64,000 bases of DNA from positions 1,674,001 through 1,738,000 of the forward strand of contig NZ_CP132291.1 of assembly GCF_044359855.1 (NCBI RefSeq), written 5' to 3'. The DNA is from Rummeliibacillus pycnus_A. Lineage in GTDB: Bacteria; Bacillota; Bacilli; Bacillales_A; Planococcaceae. A model generated the notes under the pieces. That model ran no database searches, was not told where the DNA came from, and saw only the letters and a program-made list of their open reading frames with translations. Shown here piece after piece: positions 45,440-54,675 of this stretch. How positions within the stretch are numbered: position 1 is the stretch's first letter; each line of letters begins with the position of its first letter. The position numbers and the translations under genes are program-made.

Positions 45440-45573
45440 TGATGTCTAACTCCCTTCGAGTCTTGCTTTTGAAAGTTTTTAAATTTTATTGATATTATCT
45501 ATACGCCCATGTTAGCTGTACTTGTGAAGACTATTTTATTTCTAATTTTCACAGTACAAATATGCTAGAGCCT

Positions 45574-45691
45574 GATGTGGAATTAGCTTCGCTTTCCGCG
45601 GGCGAGCGTTGAGTCTCCTCGGCAGCTCCTAGCTGCCTGCGGGGTCTCAACTGTCTCGCTTTCCCGCAGGAGTCTTCGCTAATTCCACATC
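45574..45691. repeat. GC-rich palindromic repeat (family b), copy 3
   Basis: A 118-bp element with 14-bp perfect terminal inverted repeats GATGTGGAATTAGC / GCTAATTCCACATC. Nested pairings follow inward: GCGAG/CTCGC, GTTGAG/CTCAAC and GGCAGCT/AGCTGCC at the tip. It lies in the hutI-hutH gap; the remaining 45692-45935 shows nothing recognisable. Confidence 0.85.
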
Positions 45692-45935
45692 AACAAAGAT
45701 AGCTAAACAAGATTTCCATAACAAATTTTCATCTTCTGCTGAGCAAAAAGTATTTTCACTGATTCGCTTCATCAAAAATAGCGATAAAGAACTAGCACTC
45801 TATTTCAGCACGAAATAACACTGTATCAAGAAACTACTCTTGATTTCCTGGGTAATTTACTCATGTATTCACTATATTCTGAATGATTTAGATGGAAATC
45901 ATGATTAATCATCATAAGAGTTTTTGTAAAAGTGC

Positions 45936-47201
45936 TTATCCTATGACCTTTACACCTTTTTTCCAGACTTTTTGAACGTGATTGACGCCAAAAAGATATT
46001 GGAGCTTTTGATAGTTTTCCACATTCCATAGCACAATATCCGCTTGTTTTCCTATTTCAATTGAACCAATTTTATCGTCCATTTGAATGGCACATGCTGC
46101 ATTAAATGTTGCGGCGCACAGACTTTCTGCAGGTGTTAATCTCATCGAAATACAAGCTAAATTCATTACAAGCGGCATCGATGTTGTTGGAGATGAACCT
46201 GGATTACAGTCTGTCGAAATAGCAACAGGAACTCCTTGGTCAATCATTTGGCGACCTTTTGCTGCTTCTTCTCTTAGATACAGTGCGGTTGCAGGAAGCA
46301 AACATGCAACGACTCCAGCTTCAGCCATTTTCGCAATGCCTATATCAGATGCTTTTAATAAATGCTCTGCCGAAATAGCACCTACTTTTGCTGCAAGTTC
46401 TGCACCACCATATGGTTTGATCTCATCCGCGTGAATTTTCGGTATCAATCCTAATCTCTTCCCTGCTTCTAAAATCCGCTCCGCTTGCTCAGGTGTAAAC
46501 ACATCTACTTCACAAAAAACATCATTAAATTTTGCTAATTTTTGGTCAGCAACTACTGGCAATACTTCTTCAATCAAAAATTCAACGTATTCTTCTTCTC
46601 TACCCTTATATTCCTGAGGTACAGCATGTGCTCCCATAAAAGTTGGCACAAGATCCACTACATGATGTTGCTGTAAATATTTTATTACACGTAATTGCTT
46701 TAATTCGTTTTCTAAATCTAAGCCGTATCCACTTTTTCCTTCAACCGTCGTAACGCCATGTGCTAAAAAAGAATTGAGGCGCTTTGCAGTTTGTTCGATC
46801 AGCTCTTCTTCTGTTGCTTCTCTTGTCATTCTGGTCGTAGCGTGAATACCCCCGCCTGCGTTCATAATGTCCATATAAGTGGCACCTTCTAAACGCATTT
46901 CGAATTCACGCTCCCGGCTCCCACCAAACGCTACATGAGTATGTGGATCGACTAGACCAGGCGTTACAAGATGACCTGTTGCATCCACTACATCTGCTTC
47001 ATGGACCCTTGTTTGATATATTTTATGAAGTTCTGCCGTCGTACCTACTGCTTCAATAACACCGTTTTCTAGCCAAACACTTCCATCCTCGATAAGGCCT
47101 AATTCCGACATTGCCTCTTTTGAACGTGGGCCCACATGATGTGGAATGTGCATTGTAGCAAGTTGGGATGCATGTTGAATCCAAACTGGTTTTGTCATCA
47201 T
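45936..47201 (-). CDS. hutI: Imidazolonepropionase
   Basis: Metal-dependent amidohydrolase of 421 residues, third step of histidine degradation. Metal ligands are in VDPHTHVAFGG (about 81-91), HADE near 254 (IPKIHADEIKPYGGAELA) and ISTDCNPGS near 329. The gene abuts the hutU stop with no gap, so the two are coupled. Confidence 0.95.
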   Translation of the reverse strand: MMTKPVWIQHASQLATMHIPHHVGPRSKEAMSELGLIEDGSVWLENGVIEAVGTTAELHKIYQTRVHEADVVDATGHLVTPGLVDPHTHVAFGGSREREFEMRLEGATYMDIMNAGGGIHATTRMTREATEEELIEQTAKRLNSFLAHGVTTVEGKSGYGLDLENELKQLRVIKYLQQHHVVDLVPTFMGAHAVPQEYKGREEEYVEFLIEEVLPVVADQKLAKFNDVFCEVDVFTPEQAERILEAGKRLGLIPKIHADEIKPYGGAELAAKVGAISAEHLLKASDIGIAKMAEAGVVACLLPATALYLREEAAKGRQMIDQGVPVAISTDCNPGSSPTTSMPLVMNLACISMRLTPAESLCAATFNAACAIQMDDKIGSIEIGKQADIVLWNVENYQKLQYLFGVNHVQKVWKKGVKVIG

Positions 47202-48869
47202 CTACTCATCCTTTTTCATCATTGGTATTTTAACGTCTTTTTCTTTCGCCGTTTTTTCTGCTAATTCATATCCTGCATCGACATGTCGCACAATTCCCAT
47301 TCCTGGATCAGTTGTCAATACACGTTCAATTCTTTCGCCTGCCTCTTTTGTTCCATCTGCAACAATAACCATCCCAGCATGAAGTGAATAGCCCATTCCA
47401 ACACCACCACCATGATGAACAGATACCCATGTTGCACCACCAACTGCATTAATCATGGCATTTAATATTGGCCAATCCGCTACAACATCTGAGCCATCTT
47501 TCATCGCTTCAGTTTCACGATTTGGTGATGCAACTGAACCAGAATCAAGATGATCACGACCAATTACAATTGGTGCTGAGATTTCACCAGATGCAACCAT
47601 ATCATTAATGATTTTTCCAAATCGTGCACGCTCGCCGTATCCTAGCCAGCAAATGCGCGAAGGCAACCCTTGAAATGCAATTTTTTCTTGTGCCATACGA
47701 ATCCAATTACATAAATGTTCATTTTCTTTAAATTCGCGTAAAATGACTTCATCTAATTTATAGATATCTTGCGGGTCTCCTGAAAGTGCTACCCAACGGA
47801 ATGGCCCTTTCCCTTCACAAAACTGTGGACGGATATACGCTGGTACAAATCCTGGGAAATCAAAAGCTCTATTGAAGCCTTCATCCGCAGCTACTTGGCG
47901 AATATTGTTGCCATAGTCAAAGGTAATAGATCCTTTGTCCATCATCTGAACCATTGCCTCTACATGCGTTTTCATTGAGTCTTTTGATTTTATTACATAA
48001 TCAATCGGATTTTCTTTACGTAACTTGCTTGCTTCCTCCATCCCATAACCTACTGGTACATAACCATTAAGCGGGTCATGTGCAGAAGTTTGATCTGTTA
48101 AGACATCTGGAATATATCCTTGAGAGATCATAGCTGGCAAAATTTCTGCAGCATTCCCAAGTAAGCCAATTGAAAGTGCTTTTCCCTCAGCTTTTGCTTT
48201 TTCAGCCGTTTCGATGGCTTCATCAAGTGTATACACTTTAACATCTAAATAGCGTGTTTCTAGTCGTCGATCAATACGTGTTTCATCCACATCGATAGCG
48301 ATACAAACTCCACCATTCATCGTTACTGCTAGAGGTTGAGCACCACCCATGCCGCCTAAGCCAGCCGTTACTGTAATGGTTTTTTGTAGTGAACCCCCAA
48401 AATGTTGTTTTGCAAGTTCAGCAAACGTTTCATATGTTCCTTGTACAATTCCTTGTGAACCTATATAAATCCAGCTACCTGCTGTCATTTGTCCATACAT
48501 CATAAGCCCTTTTTGATCGAGCTCATGGAAAGTCTCCCAATTTGCAAATGCTGGAACAATATTCGAATTTGCAATTAAAACTCTTGGAGCATTCGTATGT
48601 GACTTAAAGATTGCCACAGGTTTGCCTGATTGTACGAGTAATGTCTCATCATTTTCTAATTCTTTCAGTGATTTAACTATGGCGTCAAAAGCATTCCAGT
48701 TGCGCGCCGCTTTACCGATTCCACCATATACAACAAGCTCATCTGGATGCTCTGCCACTTCTTTATCCAAGTTATTCATCAGCATTCTTAACGCAGCTTC
48801 TTGAAGCCACCCCTTTGTATTAAGCTCGCTACCACGATAGCGAATCACCTTTTCATCTGCCATTCCCAT
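47202..48869 (-). CDS. hutU: Urocanate hydratase
   Basis: Urocanase of 555 residues, which hydrates urocanate to imidazolonepropionate using a tightly bound NAD. NAD-binding GLGGMGGAQP (about 169-178) and the C-terminal HHGGGVGMGYSLHAG region, plus FCEGKGPFRWVALSGDP, are typical; the catalytic Cys motif region is near SRICWLGYGERAR. The ATG at 48869 follows GGGGG. It is first in the hut cluster. No hutP regulator or hutM transporter is seen in the window. Confidence 0.95.
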   Translation of the reverse strand: MGMADEKVIRYRGSELNTKGWLQEAALRMLMNNLDKEVAEHPDELVVYGGIGKAARNWNAFDAIVKSLKELENDETLLVQSGKPVAIFKSHTNAPRVLIANSNIVPAFANWETFHELDQKGLMMYGQMTAGSWIYIGSQGIVQGTYETFAELAKQHFGGSLQKTITVTAGLGGMGGAQPLAVTMNGGVCIAIDVDETRIDRRLETRYLDVKVYTLDEAIETAEKAKAEGKALSIGLLGNAAEILPAMISQGYIPDVLTDQTSAHDPLNGYVPVGYGMEEASKLRKENPIDYVIKSKDSMKTHVEAMVQMMDKGSITFDYGNNIRQVAADEGFNRAFDFPGFVPAYIRPQFCEGKGPFRWVALSGDPQDIYKLDEVILREFKENEHLCNWIRMAQEKIAFQGLPSRICWLGYGERARFGKIINDMVASGEISAPIVIGRDHLDSGSVASPNRETEAMKDGSDVVADWPILNAMINAVGGATWVSVHHGGGVGMGYSLHAGMVIVADGTKEAGERIERVLTTDPGMGIVRHVDAGYELAEKTAKEKDVKIPMMKKDE

Positions 48870-49080
48870 AACAAAACCCCCTTTGCCTTATTGACCTTAT
48901 CATTACATATTTTTACGATATTTTTAAGTATTTTTGTACAAAAAGGAAAAATTTATAATATGCTAATAGACTGATTATTTAGCTCATTAAAGTAGAGAAA
49001 TCTTGTTTTTTCTAGAATTTTTTTAATAAACCATCTTTTTGTTGTTATATAAAAATAGTAAGTTCACCTTTTAACATGAA

Positions 49081-49114
49081 AAAAAACCGATTACTCGGGT
49101 AAGGAGTAATCGGT
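49081..49114. terminator. Terminator after the OsmC gene
   Basis: An 11-bp perfect stem ACCGATTACTC / GAGTAATCGGT. On the minus strand it is followed by TTTTTTTTC. Confidence 0.92.
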
Positions 49115-49132
49115 CCATTTCAAATGTCTTTT

Positions 49133-49579
49133 CTATTCGTAATCTATTGTAATTTCTAATGCCATTTCTACATTTCCTTGAATAGCTTTACTAATCATAC
49201 AAGTTTTCTCTGCTTTCTCAGCGAGTCGTACGATATGACGTTCATCTCTCTCTGTATATTCATGTGGAATGACGATTCTCGGTTTATGCGTAATTTTCAC
49301 ATACGTGAACACACCATTCGTTACATCAACAAGTCCTTCTGATGTCATTGTCAACTCAGTTGGCTCTAATTTAGCTCGTTCAAGCATTGCTGCAAGCGTA
49401 ATGATGTAGCAAGTAGCCGCTGCACCAAGAAGCATTTCATCTGGATTTGTGCCAATCCCTGGCCCGTCCATTTCAGGAGGAATCGATACCTTCGTTTGAA
49501 GTTGTCCTGCTGCAATTTCTCCAACAGAATTGCGACCACCTGGCCATGTTGCAGTTAAAGTAAACGTATGTTCAGCCAT
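49133..49579 (-). CDS. OsmC/Ohr-family peroxiredoxin-like protein
   Basis: OsmC-fold protein of 148 residues, expected to reduce organic peroxides. The two redox cysteines are C57 in GAAATCYIITL and C127 in EKTCMISKAI. It resembles the SACOL1771 subgroup more than classic Ohr, judged by the NPDEMLLGAAATC stretch. The ATG follows AAAGGGGC. It is monocistronic or cotranscribed after the small membrane protein 15 bp upstream. Confidence 0.85.
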   Translation of the reverse strand: MAEHTFTLTATWPGGRNSVGEIAAGQLQTKVSIPPEMDGPGIGTNPDEMLLGAAATCYIITLAAMLERAKLEPTELTMTSEGLVDVTNGVFTYVKITHKPRIVIPHEYTERDERHIVRLAEKAEKTCMISKAIQGNVEMALEITIDYE

Positions 49580-49594
49580 ATTAAAGCCCCTTTT

Positions 49595-50056
49595 CTAATT
49601 GGCAAATGTATAGTATTTTTCTGTATTTGGATCAAATGCAAAGCGTTCAAGCTTTCTATTCTTTTCCATTGTAATAATATATACCTCTTGTCCAGAATAA
49701 TCTACAATGGTTCCTCCAAATTTACGATCTTTTACCACTTTGCCGCCTTCCGTACGCTCAATAATTTGCTTAGCATCATCCATATTAAAAGTTGGTACAT
49801 GGCTCTTATATACAAGTGGAGCGATTACTAACAAAGCGTAAGCAACCGTAATTAATATATACTTCTTGCGAAAATTACCTCTTTCCACCAATAAGAAATA
49901 ACTAATAAAAAAGAAGACATTTCCCACTACGATATAAATCATCATATCGTCTAATCCATTCACAAATAAATAATCTCTACCTATAAAATAAAAGCACAGG
50001 ATTTCAATTACAGAAACGACCAAAATCCCTTGCAATAAACGTTTTCTTTTATTCAA
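49595..50056 (-). CDS. Hypothetical membrane protein
   Basis: Unrecognised protein of 153 residues. Three hydrophobic segments (about 8-25, 36-57 and 67-83) are followed by a soluble C-terminal domain (90-153) resembling a small beta-sheet module (GGTIVDYSGQEVYIITMEKNRKLERFAFDPNTEKYY). The TTG start is chosen because GAGGTG lies at good spacing and no ATG fits. It precedes the OsmC gene by 15 bp. Confidence 0.65.
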   Translation of the reverse strand: MNKRKRLLQGILVVSVIEILCFYFIGRDYLFVNGLDDMMIYIVVGNVFFFISYFLLVERGNFRKKYILITVAYALLVIAPLVYKSHVPTFNMDDAKQIIERTEGGKVVKDRKFGGTIVDYSGQEVYIITMEKNRKLERFAFDPNTEKYYTFAN

Positions 50057-50383
50057 CTTTTTTTCACCTCTTAGTGCTTATCAATCTAAAGTAGCAATAC
50101 TACTACTTTTCAGTCCTCGATGTATATAACAAATTATGCCATAACATCATCCAAAAATGCTATTTTCTAAATTGTTGATCACATAAAAGACGGTAAGCCT
50201 GATATATTGTTCCCGATGATTCTCCTAAAAACAACAACCAGATTATTAAGCATCTCATTTTCTGTTTATTTTTATTTATATATGGAAAATCCTTAACAGT
50301 AAGCCAATAGTATTACATTTGAATATAAAAATGCTATTTCTCAAATACTAAATGTACAAAATATTTTAGTCGGAGTGAAAGCC
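50057..50383. other. Intergenic region without recognised gene
   Basis: AT-rich spacer between divergent genes. It should contain promoters for both, but nothing specific is recognised. Confidence 0.4.
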
Positions 50384-51013
50384 GTGTATAAAGATAAAGC
50401 GCATCATACCAAATTTCATTTATTTTTGTTATTCATTGTTCTTGCTGTATTAATCTGGTCTCTTATTAAACCAAAGACCTACTCGGACTGGTTAGCAGAT
50501 GGAGGTCCTATCGTAGTTGGGTTAATTATCGTTATCGCAGTATATCCACGATTTAAATTTACTTCTCTTTCGTATGTGATTATCGCTATTTTATCGATTT
50601 TAGAGTTTATAGGCGCTCATTATACTTTTTCAGAGGTTCCGTTATTTGATTGGATAAAAGAAGAGTATGGTTTAAAAAGAAATGACTATGATCGATTAGG
50701 ACATTTTATGAAAGGATTTTCTACGATAGTTATTCGTGAGGTATTGGTACGGAAAGCCCATATCCAGATAGGCGCTTGGTTAATTTTCTTTACCATGAGC
50801 ATTATTATGGCGATTGCTGCCTTGTACGAAATTGCTGAAATGCTTACAAGCGTAATAACTAGTGGCTCACAATTTGCTCAAGATTTTACAGGTACTCAAA
50901 ACGATCCATTTGATTCCGAATGGGATATGACGATGGCTTTAATCGGATCGATTGTTGGCTTACTTTTACTTTCAAAGTGGCATAATCAGATGTTAAAAAA
51001 ATATAAACAATGA
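50384..51013 (+). CDS. DUF2238 (YjdF-like) membrane protein
   Basis: Integral membrane protein of 209 residues matching DUF2238, function unknown. About six hydrophobic helices are visible (14-31, 40-56, 60-77, 110-125, 132-160, 183-200). The family motif YDRLGHFMKGF lies near 102-112. The GTG at 50384 is preferred to the GTG at 50375 because GGAG then has eight bases of spacing. Confidence 0.75.
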   Translation: MYKDKAHHTKFHLFLLFIVLAVLIWSLIKPKTYSDWLADGGPIVVGLIIVIAVYPRFKFTSLSYVIIAILSILEFIGAHYTFSEVPLFDWIKEEYGLKRNDYDRLGHFMKGFSTIVIREVLVRKAHIQIGAWLIFFTMSIIMAIAALYEIAEMLTSVITSGSQFAQDFTGTQNDPFDSEWDMTMALIGSIVGLLLLSKWHNQMLKKYKQ

Positions 51014-51180
51014 AACATATCATCTTAAGAAAATATAAGGCTGTTCTGATTATTGATACTTCATTGTTTACATGATTATTGTGGACAAGCAATTGAATTA
51101 TGTATTGTTAGTTGCTGATTATTTTTTCGCATTCCAATCTTTACTTGAAGTATAATTAAGTTAAAGAAGGGAGTTATCCA

Positions 51181-51354
51181 ATGAAACAAATTCAAATGAA
51201 TTCTAAGGAATTGAAACGTGTCACAAAAAACCTACAGTTAGAAAACATGTCTTTACATCCTTCACTTCAGAGAAAAGCCGTTTCACTCGTTAACTCAGGG
51301 ATTGATATTACACCATCCGTTATTAAGAAAGCCCTTCAAAATGGAAAAGTATAA
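51181..51354 (+). CDS. Small antitoxin-like protein (VbhA type) of Fic module
   Basis: Protein of 57 residues ending inside the fic gene. Residues 11-57 resemble VbhA-type antitoxins, which place an inhibitory helix with motif (S/T)xxxE(G/N) in the Fic ATP site. Here the helix reads N17-L-Q-L-E21-N22, so the inhibitory Glu and following Asn are kept but Ser/Thr is Asn. The ATG follows AAGGGAG. A TATAAT at 51151 may be its -10. The stop codon overlaps fic by 14 bp, the usual order for class I Fic modules. Confidence 0.65.
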   Translation: MKQIQMNSKELKRVTKNLQLENMSLHPSLQRKAVSLVNSGIDITPSVIKKALQNGKV

Positions 51355-51919
51355 TACTGAAGATAATGAAGAATATCTTTTAAAAACGAATCTGTTAGGA
51401 ATAAAAAATTTGGATCAACTCGAAGAAGCAGAAGCTTTTTCCTTCTCTATACGCGCTCTACAAATTGAACAAGGCTCTTATACAATTGGTGATTTCACAT
51501 TAAATGCCTTTTTAGATCTTCACAAACACCTTTTTCAGGATATCTATGCATTTGCAGGTCAATTTCGCGATGTTCAATTAATGAAGGGAACAACACGCTT
51601 TTGTCAGTTTCAACACCTTCATTCTTATTCAACGGATTTGTTCCAACAAATTATTGATGAAACCCCATGGAATTCCCTTGATAACGCCGCAAAACGACTA
51701 GCTTTCTTTAAATCTGAACTCAATATGTTGCATCCATTTCGAGAAGGCAATGGCAGAACCATTCGGATTTTCTTACAAGCCTTTGCATTATCGAAAGGAG
51801 TAATTTGGAGTTATGATCACATAGATCGAGAATTTTATCTCAAAGCAATGATTCACGCTGTGACGAACAATGCTCTGTTAGAAGAGCTGTTTTTAAAAAC
51901 CATTATATTCACAAAATAA
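51341..51919 (+). CDS. fic: Fic domain protein (AMP-transferase toxin)
   Basis: Fic/DOC-family enzyme of 192 residues, predicted to attach AMP to a protein target. The active-site loop is complete at 131-142, HPFREGNGRTIR, with catalytic H131. The flap region near 74-90 (RDVQLMKGTTRFCQ) is also typical. The ATG at 51341 lies within the antitoxin gene; the frame is open upstream without a family match. The target is unknown (gyrase subunits for related VbhT). Confidence 0.9.
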   Translation: MEKYNTEDNEEYLLKTNLLGIKNLDQLEEAEAFSFSIRALQIEQGSYTIGDFTLNAFLDLHKHLFQDIYAFAGQFRDVQLMKGTTRFCQFQHLHSYSTDLFQQIIDETPWNSLDNAAKRLAFFKSELNMLHPFREGNGRTIRIFLQAFALSKGVIWSYDHIDREFYLKAMIHAVTNNALLEELFLKTIIFTK

Positions 51920-51920
51920 A

Positions 51921-51966
51921 AAGGATTTGAATGAGCAGCATTTTGCTGATTCAAATCCTTTTTTTA
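51921..51966. terminator. Bidirectional terminator after fic
   Basis: AAGGATTTGAAT pairs with ATTCAAATCCTT with an inner CAG/CTG pairing; A- and T-runs are on both sides between converging genes. Confidence 0.9.
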
Positions 51967-53541
51967 TTGTGTATTATTAAATTGAGAGATAGTAATCATT
52001 TCTCTTACTTTATGTTGTAAATTACAAAGGTTATTGGATATTTGTTCAAAAGATATTGGCTTACTAATTAAATAACCCTGGATAAAATCACACTCTTTTT
52101 TCATGAGGTAATTTAATTGCGTTACTTCCTCTACACCTTCTGCAACCACATTTAATTTCAAATGTTTTGCCATCGAAATAATCATATCTACTAATGGTTC
52201 ACTACTTGTACTTTGTTGAATTTTCCTTACAAATGAGCAGTCGATTTTCAAACAATCTATCGGTAAATCCCCCAAATAAGATAATGAAGAATAACCTGTC
52301 CCAAAATCGTCAACTGCTAATGTAATACCTAGTGATTTTAAATCATGAAGAATCGGAATAAGGTGAGCCGTATTCATCGTCATGCTTTCCGTTAATTCCA
52401 ATTGTAATGATTGTGGCGCCAATTCTGTTTTTTCAAGTATCTGTTGCACCGTTTGGACAAAATTCTCTTGAAATAGCTGACATAAAGATAAGTTGACAGC
52501 AATCTGGATTGGTTTACCTAATTGAACTTGTAGTTTTTTTGTTTGATAACACGCTGTTTCAAGAACCCATTCTCCGATTGGATTAATCAACCCCGACTCT
52601 TCAGCAACAGGTATAAATTCACCTGGGGAGATTAGTCCTCGTTTAGGATGCTGCCATCTAACTAACGCTTCCATTGAAATGACTTCGCCTGTAACCGAAT
52701 CGACTTGAGGTTGATATTCTAAAAATAACTCGTTATTTTTTAGTGCGTTATATAGATCATTCTCTAATGTTACTTTTGCTGTTCGTACATCAGACATGGA
52801 TGTTTCATAAAATGAAATATGATCTGGCGTATTTCTTGCTTCATATATCGCAATTTGAGCAAAATTAATTAATTCATTTTCTGACTCTGCATCTTTCGGA
52901 TAAAATGAAATACCAATATTTAAACTATAATTCAATGAAGAGTACTGAATTTCAAATGGTGTTTCCATCATTTTCTGAAGCTGCTTACAAAAATTTAAAA
53001 CATCATCGTGATTTTGATAATGATCGATTAATATAACAAACTGATCATTTCTTAACTTTCCAATGATAAATTGACTGGATAATTGATTTTGTAACCTCTG
53101 AGCAACCATGCTCAATAGGCGATCCGAATAAAGAGAGCCGAGTGAAGCCTTAATAGTGGCTAATCTATCAATTTCAAAGACTAATACCGCTTTATCAAAT
53201 GAATTAACATGTAAATTTTCTTTTATTTTATCTAATAAATATCGTTCGTTTGGTAATTTCGTAATATCATCAAAATACGCTTCATACTTCATTTCTTTTT
53301 CGGAATCTAAAAGATTTTTTTCTGTATCCACAAGTCTCTTCACAATATCTTGATGAAGAAACTTAAAATAAATAGCTAACCCTACTTGTGCGATAAGCAC
53401 AATGGAAAAAATGACAATATGGTTAGCTGTTAATTTGACAGTAAAAAGAGCGATTCCAAATAAAACGATTAAAATCAAACTAAAACTGACATATAAAAAT
53501 TGACCTTTAAATAAGTAAAAATCACTATCACTTTTCCCCAT
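51964..53541 (-). CDS. Membrane GGDEF-EAL protein, degenerate GGDEF
   Basis: c-di-GMP signalling protein of 525 residues. Two N-terminal transmembrane helices (about 13-35 and 40-60), a coiled-coil linker, a GGDEF domain (about 85-250) and an EAL domain (about 255-500). The GGDEF signature is replaced by RNDQF at 164-168, so it should not make c-di-GMP. The EAL domain keeps EAL (291-293), LTE, the DDFG pair (411-412), LKID, AEGVE and QGY, so it is predicted to be an active phosphodiesterase. The ATG follows GGTGGGG. Confidence 0.9.
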   Translation of the reverse strand: MGKSDSDFYLFKGQFLYVSFSLILIVLFGIALFTVKLTANHIVIFSIVLIAQVGLAIYFKFLHQDIVKRLVDTEKNLLDSEKEMKYEAYFDDITKLPNERYLLDKIKENLHVNSFDKAVLVFEIDRLATIKASLGSLYSDRLLSMVAQRLQNQLSSQFIIGKLRNDQFVILIDHYQNHDDVLNFCKQLQKMMETPFEIQYSSLNYSLNIGISFYPKDAESENELINFAQIAIYEARNTPDHISFYETSMSDVRTAKVTLENDLYNALKNNELFLEYQPQVDSVTGEVISMEALVRWQHPKRGLISPGEFIPVAEESGLINPIGEWVLETACYQTKKLQVQLGKPIQIAVNLSLCQLFQENFVQTVQQILEKTELAPQSLQLELTESMTMNTAHLIPILHDLKSLGITLAVDDFGTGYSSLSYLGDLPIDCLKIDCSFVRKIQQSTSSEPLVDMIISMAKHLKLNVVAEGVEEVTQLNYLMKKECDFIQGYLISKPISFEQISNNLCNLQHKVREMITISQFNNTQ

Positions 53542-53683
53542 TATTATAACCCCACCTTATAATACTAAATACATGGTAACAAAAATGATAATAAGCAATT
53601 AGCATCAATTAAATATCTTCTCTGTTATATATATTTAATCTTATAGAGAGGCAATAATAATTTTTTGTGTAGTATTTTATACG

Positions 53684-54562
53684 CTATTTTTTATTTGTAG
53701 CCAGCTTCTTTTTTAATAGATTGTCTAAGTCTTCTTTTAATTTTGTATAAAAATACTCGTTACCTAAAGTCTCAAATATATTCAAAGATTTATTGCATTT
53801 TTCAATTCCTTCTATTATAGAATCATCTATTATATTAATCATTCCTTCATAAAATAGCGATAATGATAGTTCGAAAAATTCTGTTTTCTTCGATGTATAT
53901 GTTTTAGTAGCATTTAATAACATTTTAGCAGATTCAAACTCATTATTTTTTATACTTAATTCTAGAAGGTTAAATAATAAATAGCTTAATACTTTTGTAT
54001 CTGAATTCAATTCCTTATATTTGTCTGCATATTTTAATAAATTTTTTGACATTAAAAAAGCAGTAGATGGAGGAAATAAAAATAAGAAATTATTTAATAC
54101 AACCAACTCATGGTAGCACCAATCATCAATGCTTAATAAATAATCAGCCATTTCCTTAATATATTCTTTATTTATTTTATTTACATCCAAATCATTTTCC
54201 ATACAATGACACAAAATATATAAATGTCTTAAAAAGATATCGGCATTTTCTTCATATTTCTTTTCCGCTTCATTTTTTATTTTTGAAATTTCTTCTAAAT
54301 TCTTTTCATAGTATAATTTTATTACATCATTATAGTCATTCATTTTTGATGATTTTTTATAATCATTTTTAATATAGAAAAACTCATTGTAAGACACATT
54401 GCAATATTCCAATATTTCAGTAAGCTTATCTGATGAAATACTATTTTTTCCTGATTCGATTCGAGCAATATATGGCCGAGTCATGCCAATAGCATTAGCT
54501 AGTGATTGCTGTGTAATGTTTTTATTAGTACGTATTTTTTTAATTACTTGACCTATTTCCAT
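53684..54562 (-). CDS. Rgg-type (RRNPP) peptide-responsive regulator
   Basis: Transcription factor of 292 residues. The N-terminal helix-turn-helix (about 5-60) reads IRTNKNITQQSLANAIG then RPYIARIESGKNSIS. The rest (about 70-285) is helical and repeat-like with the wide Leu/Tyr/Phe pattern of Rgg C-terminal TPR domains, which bind short imported peptides. Very AT-rich, with many AAA, ATA and TTA codons, unlike the core genes. The ATG follows GAGGG. It is divergent from a 32-residue peptide gene 113 bp away. Confidence 0.85.
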   Translation of the reverse strand: MEIGQVIKKIRTNKNITQQSLANAIGMTRPYIARIESGKNSISSDKLTEILEYCNVSYNEFFYIKNDYKKSSKMNDYNDVIKLYYEKNLEEISKIKNEAEKKYEENADIFLRHLYILCHCMENDLDVNKINKEYIKEMADYLLSIDDWCYHELVVLNNFLFLFPPSTAFLMSKNLLKYADKYKELNSDTKVLSYLLFNLLELSIKNNEFESAKMLLNATKTYTSKKTEFFELSLSLFYEGMINIIDDSIIEGIEKCNKSLNIFETLGNEYFYTKLKEDLDNLLKKKLATNKK

Positions 54563-54589
54563 TTTCTAACCCTCTTATTTCAAGAAATT

Positions 54590-54639
54590 TGTATCATTTT
54601 TTTTACACTTTATTAAAATTACATTTTATCCATTATAAT
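54590..54639 (+). promoter_or_regulatory. Candidate activator site and -10 for the peptide gene
   Basis: TGTA (54590) and TACA (54604) form a TGTA-N10-TACA palindrome centred about 47 bp upstream of the likely start. TATAAT is at 54634-54639, and no good -35 is present at the expected 54611-54616 (TATTAA). This pattern suits an activator-dependent promoter. By eye only. Confidence 0.4.
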
Positions 54640-54675
54640 TTCCTATATAACATAAAAGGAAGGAATGATAAGACG

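Noticed and set aside
50160..50258. A 32-codon hydrophobic frame on the minus strand
   Set aside because: No ribosome binding site and no similarity; within chance expectation for AT-rich spacer.
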